Of a stretch of DNA of 64,000 nt, positions 52,822 through 63,364 are shown in pieces. The translations under genes were made by a program, and so were the position numbers. The notes under the pieces were generated by a model. It was not told the origin of the DNA. It searched no databases and saw nothing but the letters and a program-made list of their open reading frames with translations. The DNA comes from Limanda limanda (Eukaryota > Chordata > Actinopteri > Pleuronectiformes > Pleuronectidae), in the NCBI RefSeq assembly GCF_963576545.1, contig NC_083638.1:27758900-27822899 (forward strand), read 5' to 3'. Positions within the stretch are counted from its first letter, which is position 1; the number at the start of each line of letters is the position of its first letter.

Positions 52822-53494
52822 GGCCGGTGGAAAAAAAAAATCGAGGCAAATTTCTATGGAAATTAGTGTTTGTCTATCCTCCCTTTTCAGTGATTAGGAA
52901 TTAATTTGAATAATTAACGATGATCAACAGAGATGAGAGCGCTGCTTCTAGGAGGATAACTGAAGAATGTTGCGCGTGTGTGTGTGTGACTTGTTTTTGT
53001 TGCTCATTTTATTTATGGACTCATTTGTTTGTGTTAGTGGAGGGGAGGTAAGCTTACCTCGGTTAAATCAGAACCACGATTAGTATTTACTGCTTCGACT
53101 AGTGACACAATATAATATGTTGAGTCTAAACATTGCTTCTGCACAGCAAGTTTCCTGTGAGCAGAGCAGAAATATGAATAGGAAGGTAGTTCTTTATGTA
53201 ACTGGGCATTGTTTTACAATGAATACGTTCTACTTCTGATGCTGTGTCGATGTTCGCTCACTTTGTCCTTCAGACTTTCTTTTTGTGTCCTGTGTACTAA
53301 TAGTAGAATTGAGTGCTGCTAAAAGAATTTTACCTGCACTGAAATCGAATAAAACCAACATAATCACATTTTTTGAGAATCTGTATATTTATTGGTATCC
53401 AAGGACAGAAATTTAATATAATATATCTATAATCTAGGTTTTCGTTAGTGTATAATCAAGTCAAAGTAAGTATTCTTGTGTTTGTTAACAAGTT

Positions 53495-53705
53495 TTAAGA
53501 ACAAGACTGGGTTCTTCCCCTGAAGTCGTCCAGAGCGGACAAACCAAATACTGGTTCAGTAGAGGGCCTTTTCTTTTTTTAAAGCAAATCCTCTTAAGAT
53601 TCTCCCAACCATTAAGAAGGCAGGGGGGAGTGGAGAGGTATCAAGTTTCAATCTGCAACATCACCACTAGTGGCCACTAAGCCCTATACACTGGTCCTGT
53701 AACAT
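53495..53705 (+). repeat. Dispersed fish-type interspersed repeat
   Basis: Contains CTCCCAACCATTAAGAAGGC, GGAGAGTGGAGAGGTAT-like sequence and the typical tail ATCACCACTAGTGGCCACTAAGCCCTATACACTGG. These blocks occur in this order in a common fish repeat, as I recall it. No coding capacity. Confidence 0.5.
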
Positions 53706-54031
53706 TTACAAGAGTGCTCAAAGAATATGCATTTTACTGTGAGGTGTTCTTTCTCCAAGAGCTGCTTAATTAAACCTCTCTGGGCTTCTGGCATGTAGTT
53801 AAAGCACATGCCTTTTAGCCTGTCTATGTCTTGGATAATTAAACTAAAAATAGTCCTATGTTCTGGTTGGACGGCTGGAAAGAGTCAACCACCATGATAC
53901 TAGATAATTATTCAAATTTAAAATTAAAAATGTATTTCAGACCAATGACATTTCAATTAGTCCAATACAGAAAATTAATTATTTTTGTGGTGTCACAGAG
54001 TGCAGCTTTAATACAGGGGATGTTCAGAGCA

Positions 54032-54740
54032 CTTTTTTAGGAACATCTGTACACTTGTGTATTCATGCAATTATTCACTCCGAAAATCATGTGGCAGCAC
54101 AATCGTAAAGATAGAGGTCAGAAACTCTGGTTTAAGTACAATTTCAACATCAGGACTGGGAATGTTCCTGCCAGACATGTTGGTTTGAGTATTTGTGAAG
54201 CTGCGGATCTCCTGGGATTTTCACACACACACAACAGTCCCTAGAGTTTAGTCAGAATTTTGTGAAAATAAAACACAGCCAGTAGGGCAGCAGTTCTGTG
54301 GACTGAAACGTCTTGTTGACAGGTCAGAGGCGAATTGCTGGTCGAGCTCAAGCTGACAGAAAGGATCCAGGAACTCAGATAACTACTCTTTACAACTGTG
54401 ATGAGCAGAAAATCATCACCATGTTGAGCCTTGGGGTGGAGAAACTACAACAGCAGAGCATACATCTGAGGCTCCATTGGATAGAGTATCACATGGTGGC
54501 AGTGTGTTGGTGTGGGGAGTGTTTTCCTGGCACACTTTGGGCCCTGAACACCTATCAATCATTGTTTAAATGTCACAGCTTCTCTGAATGGGGTTGCTGA
54601 CCACGTGCATCAATTTATAGCCACAATATACCATCTGAACATGAACACACCTGTGAGTTCAGTGACCTCCCCAGTCACCAGATGTGAATCCATAGAAAAT
54701 CTTTTGTGAGGTGATAGAACATAAGATTGGCAGCATGAAT
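54032..54740 (+). pseudogene. Decayed Tc1/mariner-like transposon with transposase remnant
   Basis: The sequence follows a common fish Tc1-like element: a leader with CATGTGGCAGCACAAT, a helix-turn-helix part (CTCCTGGGATTTTCACA, ACAGTCCCTAGAGTTTA), a stretch encoding AQADRKDPGTQITTLYNC, then a catalytic-domain piece around TTCCTGGCACACTTTGGGCC and CAGTCACCAGATGTGAATCC, the latter matching the SPDLNPIE-type motif of DDE transposases. Frames are broken by stops and indels, and the middle of the catalytic domain, including the first catalytic Asp region, is missing (a jump near 54480-54495). A small CA expansion lies at about 54223. The element is dead and sits sense to the host gene. The family match is from memory; both ends are approximate. 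Confidence 0.75.
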
Positions 54741-55889
54741 AAATAGCTGACAAAAAATGTCCATATAATAGTATGCTGTCCCCCACAAAGTGCTTATGGA
54801 TTGTACATTATGTATGTCAATAAATAGCTGTTTTTGGCAATATATAAAACATTAAATATTACATATTTACATTGTTCACATGCTTCTGGTCTATGGCTGC
54901 AATGTGATCAACTCTAATAGGGAATGAAGCTAATAACACCATTAAATTCTTATGGTGGAGGAAAGAAATGCCCCAAGCCTGGTGAAACATAAATAAAAAA
55001 GCTTGTTATATTGGATAAGATACATATTTATAAAAAAATCTGAACACAAAGGTTATTGCTTCTCCCTCCTACAATAGTCTCCTGCACCGAAGTTAGGTCA
55101 TTATTTTGACTAAAATATCCACCTTCTCTCCTTTTACATTGTTCGGTTGTCACATCATCAGTGGTGCGTGTGAAAGCAAAACAAACCCTGAAATTGTGCC
55201 ACATCTCAAAGGAAAAATCGATAGAAAATGCAGTGACAGACAGCGTCCTATCCGCTCATATGTTTTTCATCATAGCCAAACATATTCTCATTGTCTGAGG
55301 CAGCTCAGGACCAAGGCAGGGTGTCATGCCAAAGCCTGGCTTTTATGAGGGGTTTTATATTCATTTGATGATCCTGCGGGCCTCTGTTTCCTGAGTGGAT
55401 TATCCCTATATGCCGGTGCTGAGCCCTTTTTATATTCAGCGCTGTGGCAGAGTCAATAAGGTCCATTCTGCATACAATATTCAAGATTATACAAGACAGA
55501 CAGCATAATTCACACTCAATCAGAATACAAATGACTGCAGACAGCGAAACAACGCAATTTGAAAACAAACACAGCTGATTCTCCGTGCTGGAACTAGCTC
55601 AGTCATGACCACCTTGCTATGCTCACACAGACTGTGCTTTCTCACAGAAGGAACCTGCGGAGAATTCTTTATCTCTGCTTGGTATGGAGTCCTTGTTTTG
55701 TGAAGTCATGGTCTGAAATAATGCATGTAGTAACCCAGGGAGAAGGTGGGCGTCAAGGTTACTGTACGCCTCGCTTTTTTCTTGTGCGTGCTTGTGCATA
55801 CTCGCATGTGCATCATTAAAATGATGTGCAGAGTATATCAGTCATGTGTATAATTGCATTAATGTGTAATGAACTGTTCCCACCTCTAG

Positions 55890-56057
55890 GAACCATAAAG
55901 ATTGCCCTCCATGAGATGGATCGCGAGATGAGAGAGGAATACCTGGTGGTCATCCAGGCCAAGGACATGGGGGGTCACATGGGGGGCTTGTCAGGAACTA
56001 CGACAGTCACCATCACGCTAATGGACATCAACGACAATCCACCAAAGTTTTCCAAAA
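55890..56057 (+). CDS. cdh8: Type II cadherin (cadherin-8-like), EC2 second half exon
   Basis: A 168-bp exon, phase 1 to phase 1, with acceptor CCCACCTCTAG and donor GTAAGT. It encodes the end of EC2: a MDRE calcium motif, [18 protein letters not shown], then a beta strand TTTVTITL, and the EC2-EC3 calcium linker [16 protein letters not shown] and the linker are hallmarks of classical type II cadherins. The alternating threonines before the linker lie on the strand where cadherins are known to carry O-mannose; modification here is inferred only. Only 261 bp of intron separate it from the next exon, the shortest intron in the window. All expected calcium-coordinating positions look intact, so nothing suggests decay. 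Confidence 0.95.
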
Positions 56058-56318
56058 GTAAGTAACTTCAGTACCTCAAACATCCCCAATCAAATTATGA
56101 GCATAAACAAATTACTGCTGCTCTAAATGACTCAACCTCTGATTGGTCATTATTGGGAAAAATAAATGTTATTTAGTAAATTTCATCAAACAGGCTCCTC
56201 GGAAACTAATTCCTCTCGATGTTGTAATGTCTAATGATGATGCAGTACTGTAATATGCTTTCAGTCTAATTTGATCAACATTTATGGAAACCAAAGAGCT
56301 CTGTCTCTTTCTCCCCAG
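56058..56318 (+). other. 261-bp intron between the EC2 and EC3 exons
   Basis: A short intron with GTAAGT donor and TCTTTCTCCCCAG acceptor. It has no repeats. Splicing restores the serine codon A|GT and keeps the frame. Confidence 0.95.
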
Positions 56319-56506
56319 GTCTGTATGAGTTTGTGATTCCGGAAAACCTACCGATAGGAAAGATGGGAGGCAAGGTGAAGGCAAACGATAGGGACATCGG
56401 TGAGAATGCCAAGTCAACATACAGCATAATCGAGGGAGACGAGCAAGGCACGTTTGAGATTGTAACGGACGCGCAGACGCAAGAGGGGATTCTCCGATTG
56501 AAAAAG
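56319..56506 (+). CDS. cdh8: Type II cadherin (cadherin-8-like), EC3 first half exon
   Basis: A 188-bp exon entering in phase 1 (serine codon A|GT) and leaving in phase 0 after AAG, with donor GTATGT and acceptor TTTCTCCCCAG. It encodes the first part of EC3: LYEF, the calcium glutamate in IPEN, KANDRDIGENA with the DRD calcium motif, then DGD-like EGDE, and TDAQTQEGILRLKK. The combination KAND-DIGENA and TDAQ-Q-GI-RL is closest to cadherin-8 among the paralogues I can recall. The exon length is standard for type II cadherins. An open frame of 147 codons on the opposite strand across this exon is a shadow of the coding sequence. Confidence 0.95.
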
Positions 56507-57580
56507 GTATGTCCGTGAAACTCATTGGACGGTGGCTCTTCAAGCTCTCTCTTTGTAAGTCACTGACAGACAAGGCCTGTGGGTTATAAGGTGCAGGAGC
56601 TGTGAGGTGCATTCACCATAGTTTGCTAGAAACACACTTAAAAAGTCGTAGCAGCTACTTCAACAAGCCACAGCTCATGACTTTAAAATATAGGCAAATA
56701 CGGTCTACTAATGTGCCTGCTCTAAAAAGGCCCAAACTTCTCTGCCCACTTCTTCTGAAACACTTCTAGTGAAATCCTGTGCCTTAGAATTTGAGAGAAG
56801 GCTTCACTTTAAAGCATAGCATTTAATATTAAAACACTGTGGCCTAACCCCCCCGCAGTGGCTTGGGCGCTAAAGGAACGTTTGCTTTTCTGTAAATATT
56901 CCTGAAAACCTATTTTTGTCCATTTGAAAAACATACGACAGAAAAAATGGTCAGATTCAATTTAAATTCCCTTGTGACACTATGGACTTTTTTCGAGCTG
57001 GACTTCCACTTTGCAGACTTCCAAACAAATCTGGCAAATCCTATGTGAAAAATAAGAAGTGCAGAGTGGTTGTTTTCGTACAACCTACTCTTATTTTCAC
57101 ATTATGCTCTTGATTAGCTGAAGCGTTCCTAGCTTAAGGCAAACATACATATTGTAAATGTGTTCAGCCGTCATTTTAAATTCTGTTTTGCTGACACACT
57201 CGCACACACACAAACACATAACAGCAGATGGGCCGTTCCTATATCTGTTCTGGAGTTTTTACTGTGAACAAAACTTCATCAGAGCTGTTGCTAGATAATT
57301 GCCTTGCTCAAGGGTACACTGGCATTGGTTGTTCCGATAAAGAGCAGACAAAACACATAAAATTTGTTAATCAAGATATTCCCAGGTAAACCCGTCCTGA
57401 GGCAAACATTCCCGTCATGAAGGCTAATTTTTTAGTTTTTACCTCGGGGCAAACACATTAGCACGTAATGACATGATGCAATGTGATGTTGGTGAAACAA
57501 GTGTTGGAATTAGCAGCGTTGTAATCGTCAGATGAATTTCAAAGTATGACAGAGGCCAAGACACACTGATTATGCCAGGC

Positions 57581-57760
57581 CCAGTGCTGGATCTAGAATT
57601 GTTTCAGATCAGGGGCAATGGAGGTGCCACAGTTTACCCCAAGTACATGTCCAACATGCATGCAGGTGCACATTGAAGACATTTTTTTTGTTTACTGTTA
57701 GCTCTAAATCTTTGAGCAAAGAATTTATCTTTGAAAATATAGTGCTTTCTTTTATTTTTA
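57581..57760 (+). repeat. Dispersed repeat, copy 2
   Basis: Partner of the inverted copy at 7760-7949. Shared blocks in order are GATCTAGAATT, ATCAGGGGC, CATGTCCAACATGCATGCAG, TTTGAGCAAAG and TTGAAAATATAGTG. Unclassified; the GGATCTAGAA...GGGGCCA core is frequent in fish genomes from memory. Confidence 0.5.
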
Positions 57761-57870
57761 TGAAAATTGTCATATTTATTGTTACTATTGCTAGTATTGT
57801 TAGTAAGTGTTGACTGTAGTTTATAAAAAAAAAAGTTATATGTATGTGTTCTGTTTAAGTCTAGAAGCAC

Positions 57871-57910
57871 CCTCTACCTAGAAGGACCTAGAAGCTCTAC
57901 TAGGTAGAGG
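57871..57910. repeat. 11-bp perfect inverted repeat with 18-bp loop
   Basis: CCTCTACCTAG (57871-57881) and CTAGGTAGAGG (57900-57910) are exact reverse complements. It lies just beyond a dispersed repeat and is not a coding or splice feature. Confidence 0.6.
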
Positions 57911-59705
57911 ATGTTTGCATTCATTGAATCATACACATTATTGATGGATGGGCGATCTCATGTCTTGAGTCATGGTTGGCTCAGTGTCTGGAGAGAGCAG
58001 CTATACATCACTCAACATTTGGAACGCCATTGTGTGGTGATGTAAAACGACATTACCCCAAGGACATGTGGTGTGACTTTGTCAAAGTGTGAACAATGAA
58101 CTGTGTGGGAGGTGGAATGTAGAAGAGCGCAAGGCAATCTGCCGGGACTGCAGTTCACTGCCACTGAACAAAACACCAGCGCTGGAGAACAAACTCCACA
58201 CAAAGTCATGAAACCTCCAGCTGTTGACAAAGCAAATGTCAAACGTGTTAGTCTTTTAGGCAACATCCCCCTTCCATGTCCCGCCGAGAGCCCCCTCATC
58301 GCCCCAATGTCTGCTCTACTTTCTCTCGGTGGCCCTGCGATGATTGCCTACACGGCTAACGCAAGAGAGATGATAATGTTTGCAGAAAGTAACAAGACAT
58401 TTGCACAGCGAGTGTATTTCACATCCTTCTAAACTGCAGCGTCTCACGTTTAGACAAATTGAAAGCAGCAGCTTGTTGTGCCTTTTCCCTTTGTTCTGAA
58501 TCGGCACCATTCTTATCCAACAACCAAGGTGACAGAAGAAAGGAGTCAGTAACTCTTTCTCCAACACGCCCCGGCCCTGTTAACAGCTGTACGTGTCTAT
58601 AAACTGCCATCTGACGCTGGAATTCAAATTATTATAAGATCCTTTGCGGCAAGGTTAAAACATATTGATCTGACGGAGCCTGGAGAGGCGCTAACCAGGG
58701 CAGAGATTCTTTGCTGTTTGGGTTTAAGCTTTTTATCTGCCAGCCCCCAGGCCTGTCGAGGGATGTTAGTGGGATGCTGAGCTTTCACCCCTGCAGCTAA
58801 CACTAAACTTTGAAGTCTCTAAATGGCCTGTGTACATACTGATTTGATGCTAACGCTTGAGAGGGACAGAAGAATGACACAGTAGGGTTGTGTATTTGTG
58901 TGTATGTTCGAGGGGCAGAGGTTAGCATGTGTAAGCATGTCCTTTTGTCGCTGAGTCTAAGTATGTTGTGTCTGTTTAGAGGTTTAACCTTATTCAGTAC
59001 AGCCTAGTGGACTCAGGGAAGATACAAGACTGTAAACTGGCTGTGTAACCTTGACTCCAGAAAGACGACTCTACCACTTTGTCTTTACACTTTCGAGTCT
59101 CTTAACAATCAACAATGCCGTACGGCCATGCATACTAATACAAATCAAAGTGACTCTCTCTGGATTACTCATTCAAAGCAGTGTGTGCGTTTATTGAATT
59201 AATCATTCGAACGGGTCAGAAATATGACTTGCATTCAGATTCCATGGCGAGGATAACACACAGCGTTTGGGCGCCTGCTGTAGATGCTTCATTTGGTTTT
59301 CTAATTGATATTGAGAATTATTTCTAATCAAACTTAACTGGGCCCATCAAAGAAGCTGTTTGCCAAAATGTTTCCCTCAAAGCATTTAAGTGGATTTGGT
59401 GTTATTAAATATGCCAGTAACAGTGAGTCATCCGCCCCCCCCTCCCCTGTCAGCTCTCTGTTAGGACACTGGAAACAAATATAATGAGTTGTTTCTGCAT
59501 GCTGTCAGGTCGGAACAACACTGGAGGATTTTGACAAGTGAAATGCCGAGCAATGTGAGGCTGTGTTCCCACATGAATTATATGTGGAGATCATTCCTAT
59601 ATTAGTATAAGTGCAGCAGGGGAAATCAGTTAACAGGAACACCTCCTGCAAACCTGTGCAACGTGAAACTGGTCAGTTAATGGAACTAACCCACTTAATC
59701 ATTTG

Positions 59706-60000
59706 ACTCTGGATCAGCAGCCTTTAGCTCGTGAAGCTACTAATGAAGAAAGGAAGGAGGAGGAGAAGGAAAGAAGGTTGGAAGGAAGGAAGGAAGGAAG
59801 GAAGGAAGGAAGGAAGGAAGGAAGGAAGGAAGGAAGGAAGGAAGGAAGGAAGGAAGGAAGGAAGGAAGGAAGGAAGGAAGGAAGGAAGGAAGGAAGGAAG
59901 GAAGGAAGGAAGGAAGGAAGGAAGGAAGGAAGGAAGGAAGGAAGGAATTACGAACGCACAGGAGGAAGAAAGAAAGAAATAAAAAGATAGCAAATGCAAT
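59706..60000 (+). repeat. Tandem-duplicated (GAAG)n unit, copy 1
   Basis: Unique leader (GGATCAGCAGCCTTTAGC, GAAGCTACTAATGAAGAAAGG), then about 41 GAAG repeats (59781-59947), then a unique trailer (TACGAACGCACAGGAGGAAG, GATAGCAAATGCA). The same leader-array-trailer order recurs immediately downstream. Confidence 0.9.
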
Positions 60001-60486
60001 TGCTATCTTTGGATCAGCAGCCTTTAGCCTGCAAAGCTACTAATGAAGAAAGGAAGGAGGACAAGAAGGAAGAAGGTTGGAAGGAAGGAAGGAAGGAAGG
60101 AAGGAAGGAAGGAAGGAAGGAAGGAAGGAAGGAAGGAAGGAAGGAAGGAAGGAAGGAAGGAAGGAAGGAAGGAAGGAAGGAAGGAAGGAAGGAAGGAAGG
60201 AAGGAAGGAAGGAAGGAAGGAAGGAAGGAAGGAAGGAAGGAAGGAAGGAAGGAAATAAGGATGGAAGGAACAAAAGAAGGAAGGAAGGAAGGAAGGAAGG
60301 AACAAAAGAAGGAAGGAAGGAAGGAAGGAAGGAAGGAAGGAAGGAAGGAAGGAAGGAAGGAAGGAAGGAAGGAAGGAAGGAAGGAAGGAAGGAAGGAAGG
60401 AAGGAAGGAAGGAAGGAAGGAAGGAAGGAAGGAAGGAACTACGAACGCACAGGAGGAAGAAAGTAAGAAAAAGATAGCAAATGCAT
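60001..60486 (+). repeat. Tandem-duplicated (GAAG)n unit, copy 2
   Basis: The leader restarts at 60011, exactly 300 bp after copy 1. The GAAG array (60079-60438) is about twice as long and interrupted at 60253-60280 and 60299-60309. The trailer differs by a substitution and a short deletion. The 173-codon Lys/Glu/Gly frame across it is not a gene. Confidence 0.9.
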
Positions 60487-60654
60487 ATACATCTTATTTA
60501 TTAATAGTGAGTTAATTGTCTCAGTTTTTCCAGCGTCAAACTTCCACAGCCTCTTCCTCTCCGCCACCCTCTGAATTGAAGTGTAATCCATTGGCTCGCG
60601 GTCCGGCCACACTCTGTACTTTCTCAGCACAGACGGCACAGCGCAATCAGAGAA

Positions 60655-60690
60655 AGAGCGAGAGAGAGAGAGAGCGAGAGCGAGGAGAGG
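60655..60690 (+). repeat. (GA)n purine tract
   Basis: GAGAGA repeats with occasional C, 170 bp after the GAAG arrays, leading into a GC-rich block. Confidence 0.8.
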
Positions 60691-62004
60691 AAGGATTGGA
60701 AGGCGGGTTGGGTGTCAGGAGTGAGCAGGAGGGGGAGGAGGAGATGAAGGGGGGGAGGTTAATAATGAAAGTGTTCCCAATAGCTTCTCGGAGCGTGGAG
60801 GAGTGGGGCTTGGAGAGGCTTCAGGGGCTTAGGTCTGTCTACTCGTGTCCTGATGCCAGGAGTGTGGGAGTGTGCGAGTCAGAGCCCTGGGTCGTCTCTC
60901 CAGCTCCCGCCCCCCCCTCCTCCGACTGCTGAGACAGCCGGACCCCCGGACGCCCCTCCACCCACCTGCCCCGGCTGGTCCCAGAGCTCTCAGCGCTGGA
61001 CCTCCGGGACGACTCCTCTTGCTCTGGCCCTCTTTGACTAACTCAATACATTTCTTGTTCTGTTCATCTCCCTCCTCTTAGTCCTTCTTTTTCCCCAAGC
61101 CAGCTCCTCATCCCCTCAAGCGGCAAGGCCCACTTTTGATTTCCCTATAAATCCTGGTTATGGAGTGTGGAAGTGACTGTGATCCCATTATTCTAGTAGT
61201 ATGAGAGCGACCAGAGGTGATACAGAATGAAATTGTGACAGTCTGGGGTGTCCTCGGAGATGCCAAGAGAGTAAAATTGTGGCTCTCCTCTTTCTCTTAA
61301 ATATTAATGACGAGCCATCTTTAAAGGAAATACGACTGTATAGCGAGTGAAAACAGGGATTAAACAGATCTGTCAGTCACACAGCCGCATGTACCGCACA
61401 AAATGTTTTTACTCCTCTTTTGGGAAAATTACACCTTCTTTTTTATCGTTTTGAATAAGTACCTGTTCTCATTTATTTAATGCGAGCCGGTTGTGATAGC
61501 TGTGTGAAAGCTCTGATAATCTGCTGTCACTGAGAGCATTAGCAGCGAGATTTGTGTTCTTTCATGCCGATAAAAGCTGGGAAATATTTTTCAGGTTGTG
61601 CAGCTCTGACAATTATAATTATCATGATCAATTGACTAGAAATCACAATGATGATCAAATAATTTCTGTTTGACGTGACGTGATCACAGTCTTTCACAAA
61701 CTCCGTCTCCAAAGATTAAAACCCAGTGTGTTTCCTTTTACAGTTTCAGCTTCTTTAAACTATTATCTTGGCCTGATTTTTGAAAGAAAATAGTTCGGTA
61801 CCACGTAAAGTCTTATTTAGTTGTAAAAAATACTCCGTTACCTGTTTCATAAAGAAAAAGAACAAGTATAGAAGCATTTCAGAAACAATATCAGACACAC
61901 TGTGTATTCCCAAAGCATTGTTTTACTGTAATCTTAAAATCGATCACCTATCATCTGCTGACAAATAGGTCTGTGGTGGCAACTGTCAATATGTTGGGGC
62001 CTCC

Positions 62005-62190
62005 GAGAAAAGGAAACCCTCACCCTGTTCTGTACTTGCAAAAAAACATTATTAAGTGTAAAGCTTTTTGGCGCTGTGGACCTTCATCAGGTAAACCAAA
62101 GGGGGTTGAAGCACCACTGGACCCAAACGCTGTACACTTAATAACGTTTTTTTGCAAGTACAGGACAGTGTTTTGGTTTCCTCTTCTCTC
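62005..62190. mobile_element. Foldback inverted-repeat element, MITE-like
   Basis: Two 35-bp arms, 62030-62064 and 62129-62163, are inverted copies with 33 of 35 positions matching. Each contains TGTACTTGC followed by seven A (left arm orientation). Similarity extends outward with small gaps (AGGAAACC on both sides) to about 62005 and 62190. The 64-bp middle includes GACCTTCATCAGG. The RNA would form one long hairpin. It looks like a short foldback transposon; its family is not identified. Confidence 0.6.
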
Positions 62191-63110
62191 ACCACCATGT
62201 TCTCTGACTCCTACGCACCAGGCCACTGTATTTTTAATGGTGTGCATTGGCCTTTTCAGTGTTGTTTCAGGGCCTCAGCTGTAGACAGCAGGTATCCAGG
62301 CCGAGACTCTGTTTGTTCCGTACACTGTTTACGGTCCAACGATGTTGTATCAAACGTCTCTCTACACAAACAACAAACAGCAATACTCTTTGTTGGTGTT
62401 TTGGGTCCAGGTCACATTTTGGCTTTTCACTATATATATATCAAAAAGCCAGTAGTAGTTGTGTCCCAGTCCAAACAGTCTAATTACCTGCGAGCAACCA
62501 AAGACTGCTCAATCGTGATTGGTCAAACTAAAACAGTAATGTAACGGCTTCCAGGCCAGAAACATTTTGACTCCAGACTTTGCATATTCACATATGGAAT
62601 CTGTTTATAGAAATAAATAATCTCATAACTTTTCCCACTTTATTTATGTTGGTTATAAAATGGTGGACCAGCCTGAGACTCTTTTCCATCAAAGCAGAAG
62701 AGACCAAGATCCTTCCCTACCTGTAGGCCCATCGAGGGTCAAACTTCAAAATAACTAGGTCTTCCTTGAGTGAAACTTGAAAGTGTCTTTCCTTACATCC
62801 TTCCTGTCTGGTGATCACCCAGATCCCTCAAATAGCTAGAGAAGATCACAAGATTTCTTCTTCTTTCTTCCTTTTGTCGTCTCTCAAGCTGATTTAAGGT
62901 TATCATGGTGACAGGATCCGCTAAAATGTCATGAAAATGTGTGTGACCCTGTAATCTATAACAAAGCATCATAGTTTATGAGCTGCTCAAGTGTTTATTC
63001 TGTAAAGTAAAACATGAGGAGTGTGAGTGCATTATGAATACATACTGACGAGCTTCTCGGTATATTACATGTGTGTGATGTGTCGTTCCTGTGTGTGTCC
63101 CCACATGCAG

Positions 63111-63364
63111 CCGTTAGATTACGAGACCAAAAGGGCGTACACACTCCGAGTGGAGGCCGGCAACATGCAGACCGAGCCCAGCAGCGGCAGCAGCGGCCCC
63201 TTCAAAGACACCGCCACGGTGAAGATCGTGGTGGAAGACTCCGACGAGCCTCCAGTCTTCTCCAAACCCATCTACGTACTGGAGGTGAATGAGAACGCCC
63301 CCATCAACACGGTCATAGGCACAGTGACCGCCCGGGATCCGGACGGCCCGGGGAGCCTTGTCAG
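63111..63364 (+). CDS. cdh8: Type II cadherin (cadherin-8-like), EC3 end and EC4 start exon
   Basis: A 254-bp exon, phase 0 to phase 2, between CCCACATGCAG and GTATGA. It finishes EC3 and begins EC4. Visible motifs are LDYE (a variant of LDRE/LDFE), [15 protein letters not shown], the EC3-EC4 linker DSDEPPVF (type II cadherins typically have D-DEPP rather than DNDNPP here), the EC4 calcium glutamate in NEN, and TARDPD. The last codon is split (AG|) and continues in an exon beyond the window. One oddity is that the conserved DPRF-type stretch before GPFKD is replaced by EPSSGSS, making a Ser/Gly-rich loop of unchanged length. Third positions are noticeably more GC-rich than in the 49221 exon. 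No stop or frameshift is present. Confidence 0.95.

Larger units (their letters stand above)
49341..55889 (+). other. 6.55-kb intron within the EC2 coding region
   Basis: Bounded by GTAAGT and CCACCTCTAG. It contains a short repeat fragment near 49500, two copies of a ~71-bp non-coding element (50073-50143 and 52751-52821), a 17-base poly-G run (50959-50975), a short (CA)n near 51493, a dispersed repeat (about 53495-53705) and a decayed Tc1-like transposase (about 54032-54740). The stretch 52080-52560 is unique and AT-rich with many homeodomain-type TAAT cores. Confidence 0.9.
56507..63110 (+). other. 6.60-kb intron within the EC3 coding region
   Basis: Bounded by GTATGT and CACATGCAG. It contains a dispersed repeat (57581 onward) that also occurs inverted at 7900, an 11-bp perfect stem (57871-57881 with 57900-57910), the tandemly duplicated (GAAG)n unit (59706-60486), a (GA)n tract near 60655-60690, a GC-rich block (about 60590-61030) and an inverted-repeat element (62005-62190). 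No exon is supported. Confidence 0.9.

Noticed and set aside
56169..56612. 147-codon open frame antisense to the EC3 exon
   Set aside because: A shadow of the real coding exon on the plus strand.
59703..60515. Long Lys/Glu/Gly and Phe/Leu/Pro/Ser open frames
   Set aside because: They are translations of the (GAAG)n arrays in several frames on both strands, with no start context or domain.
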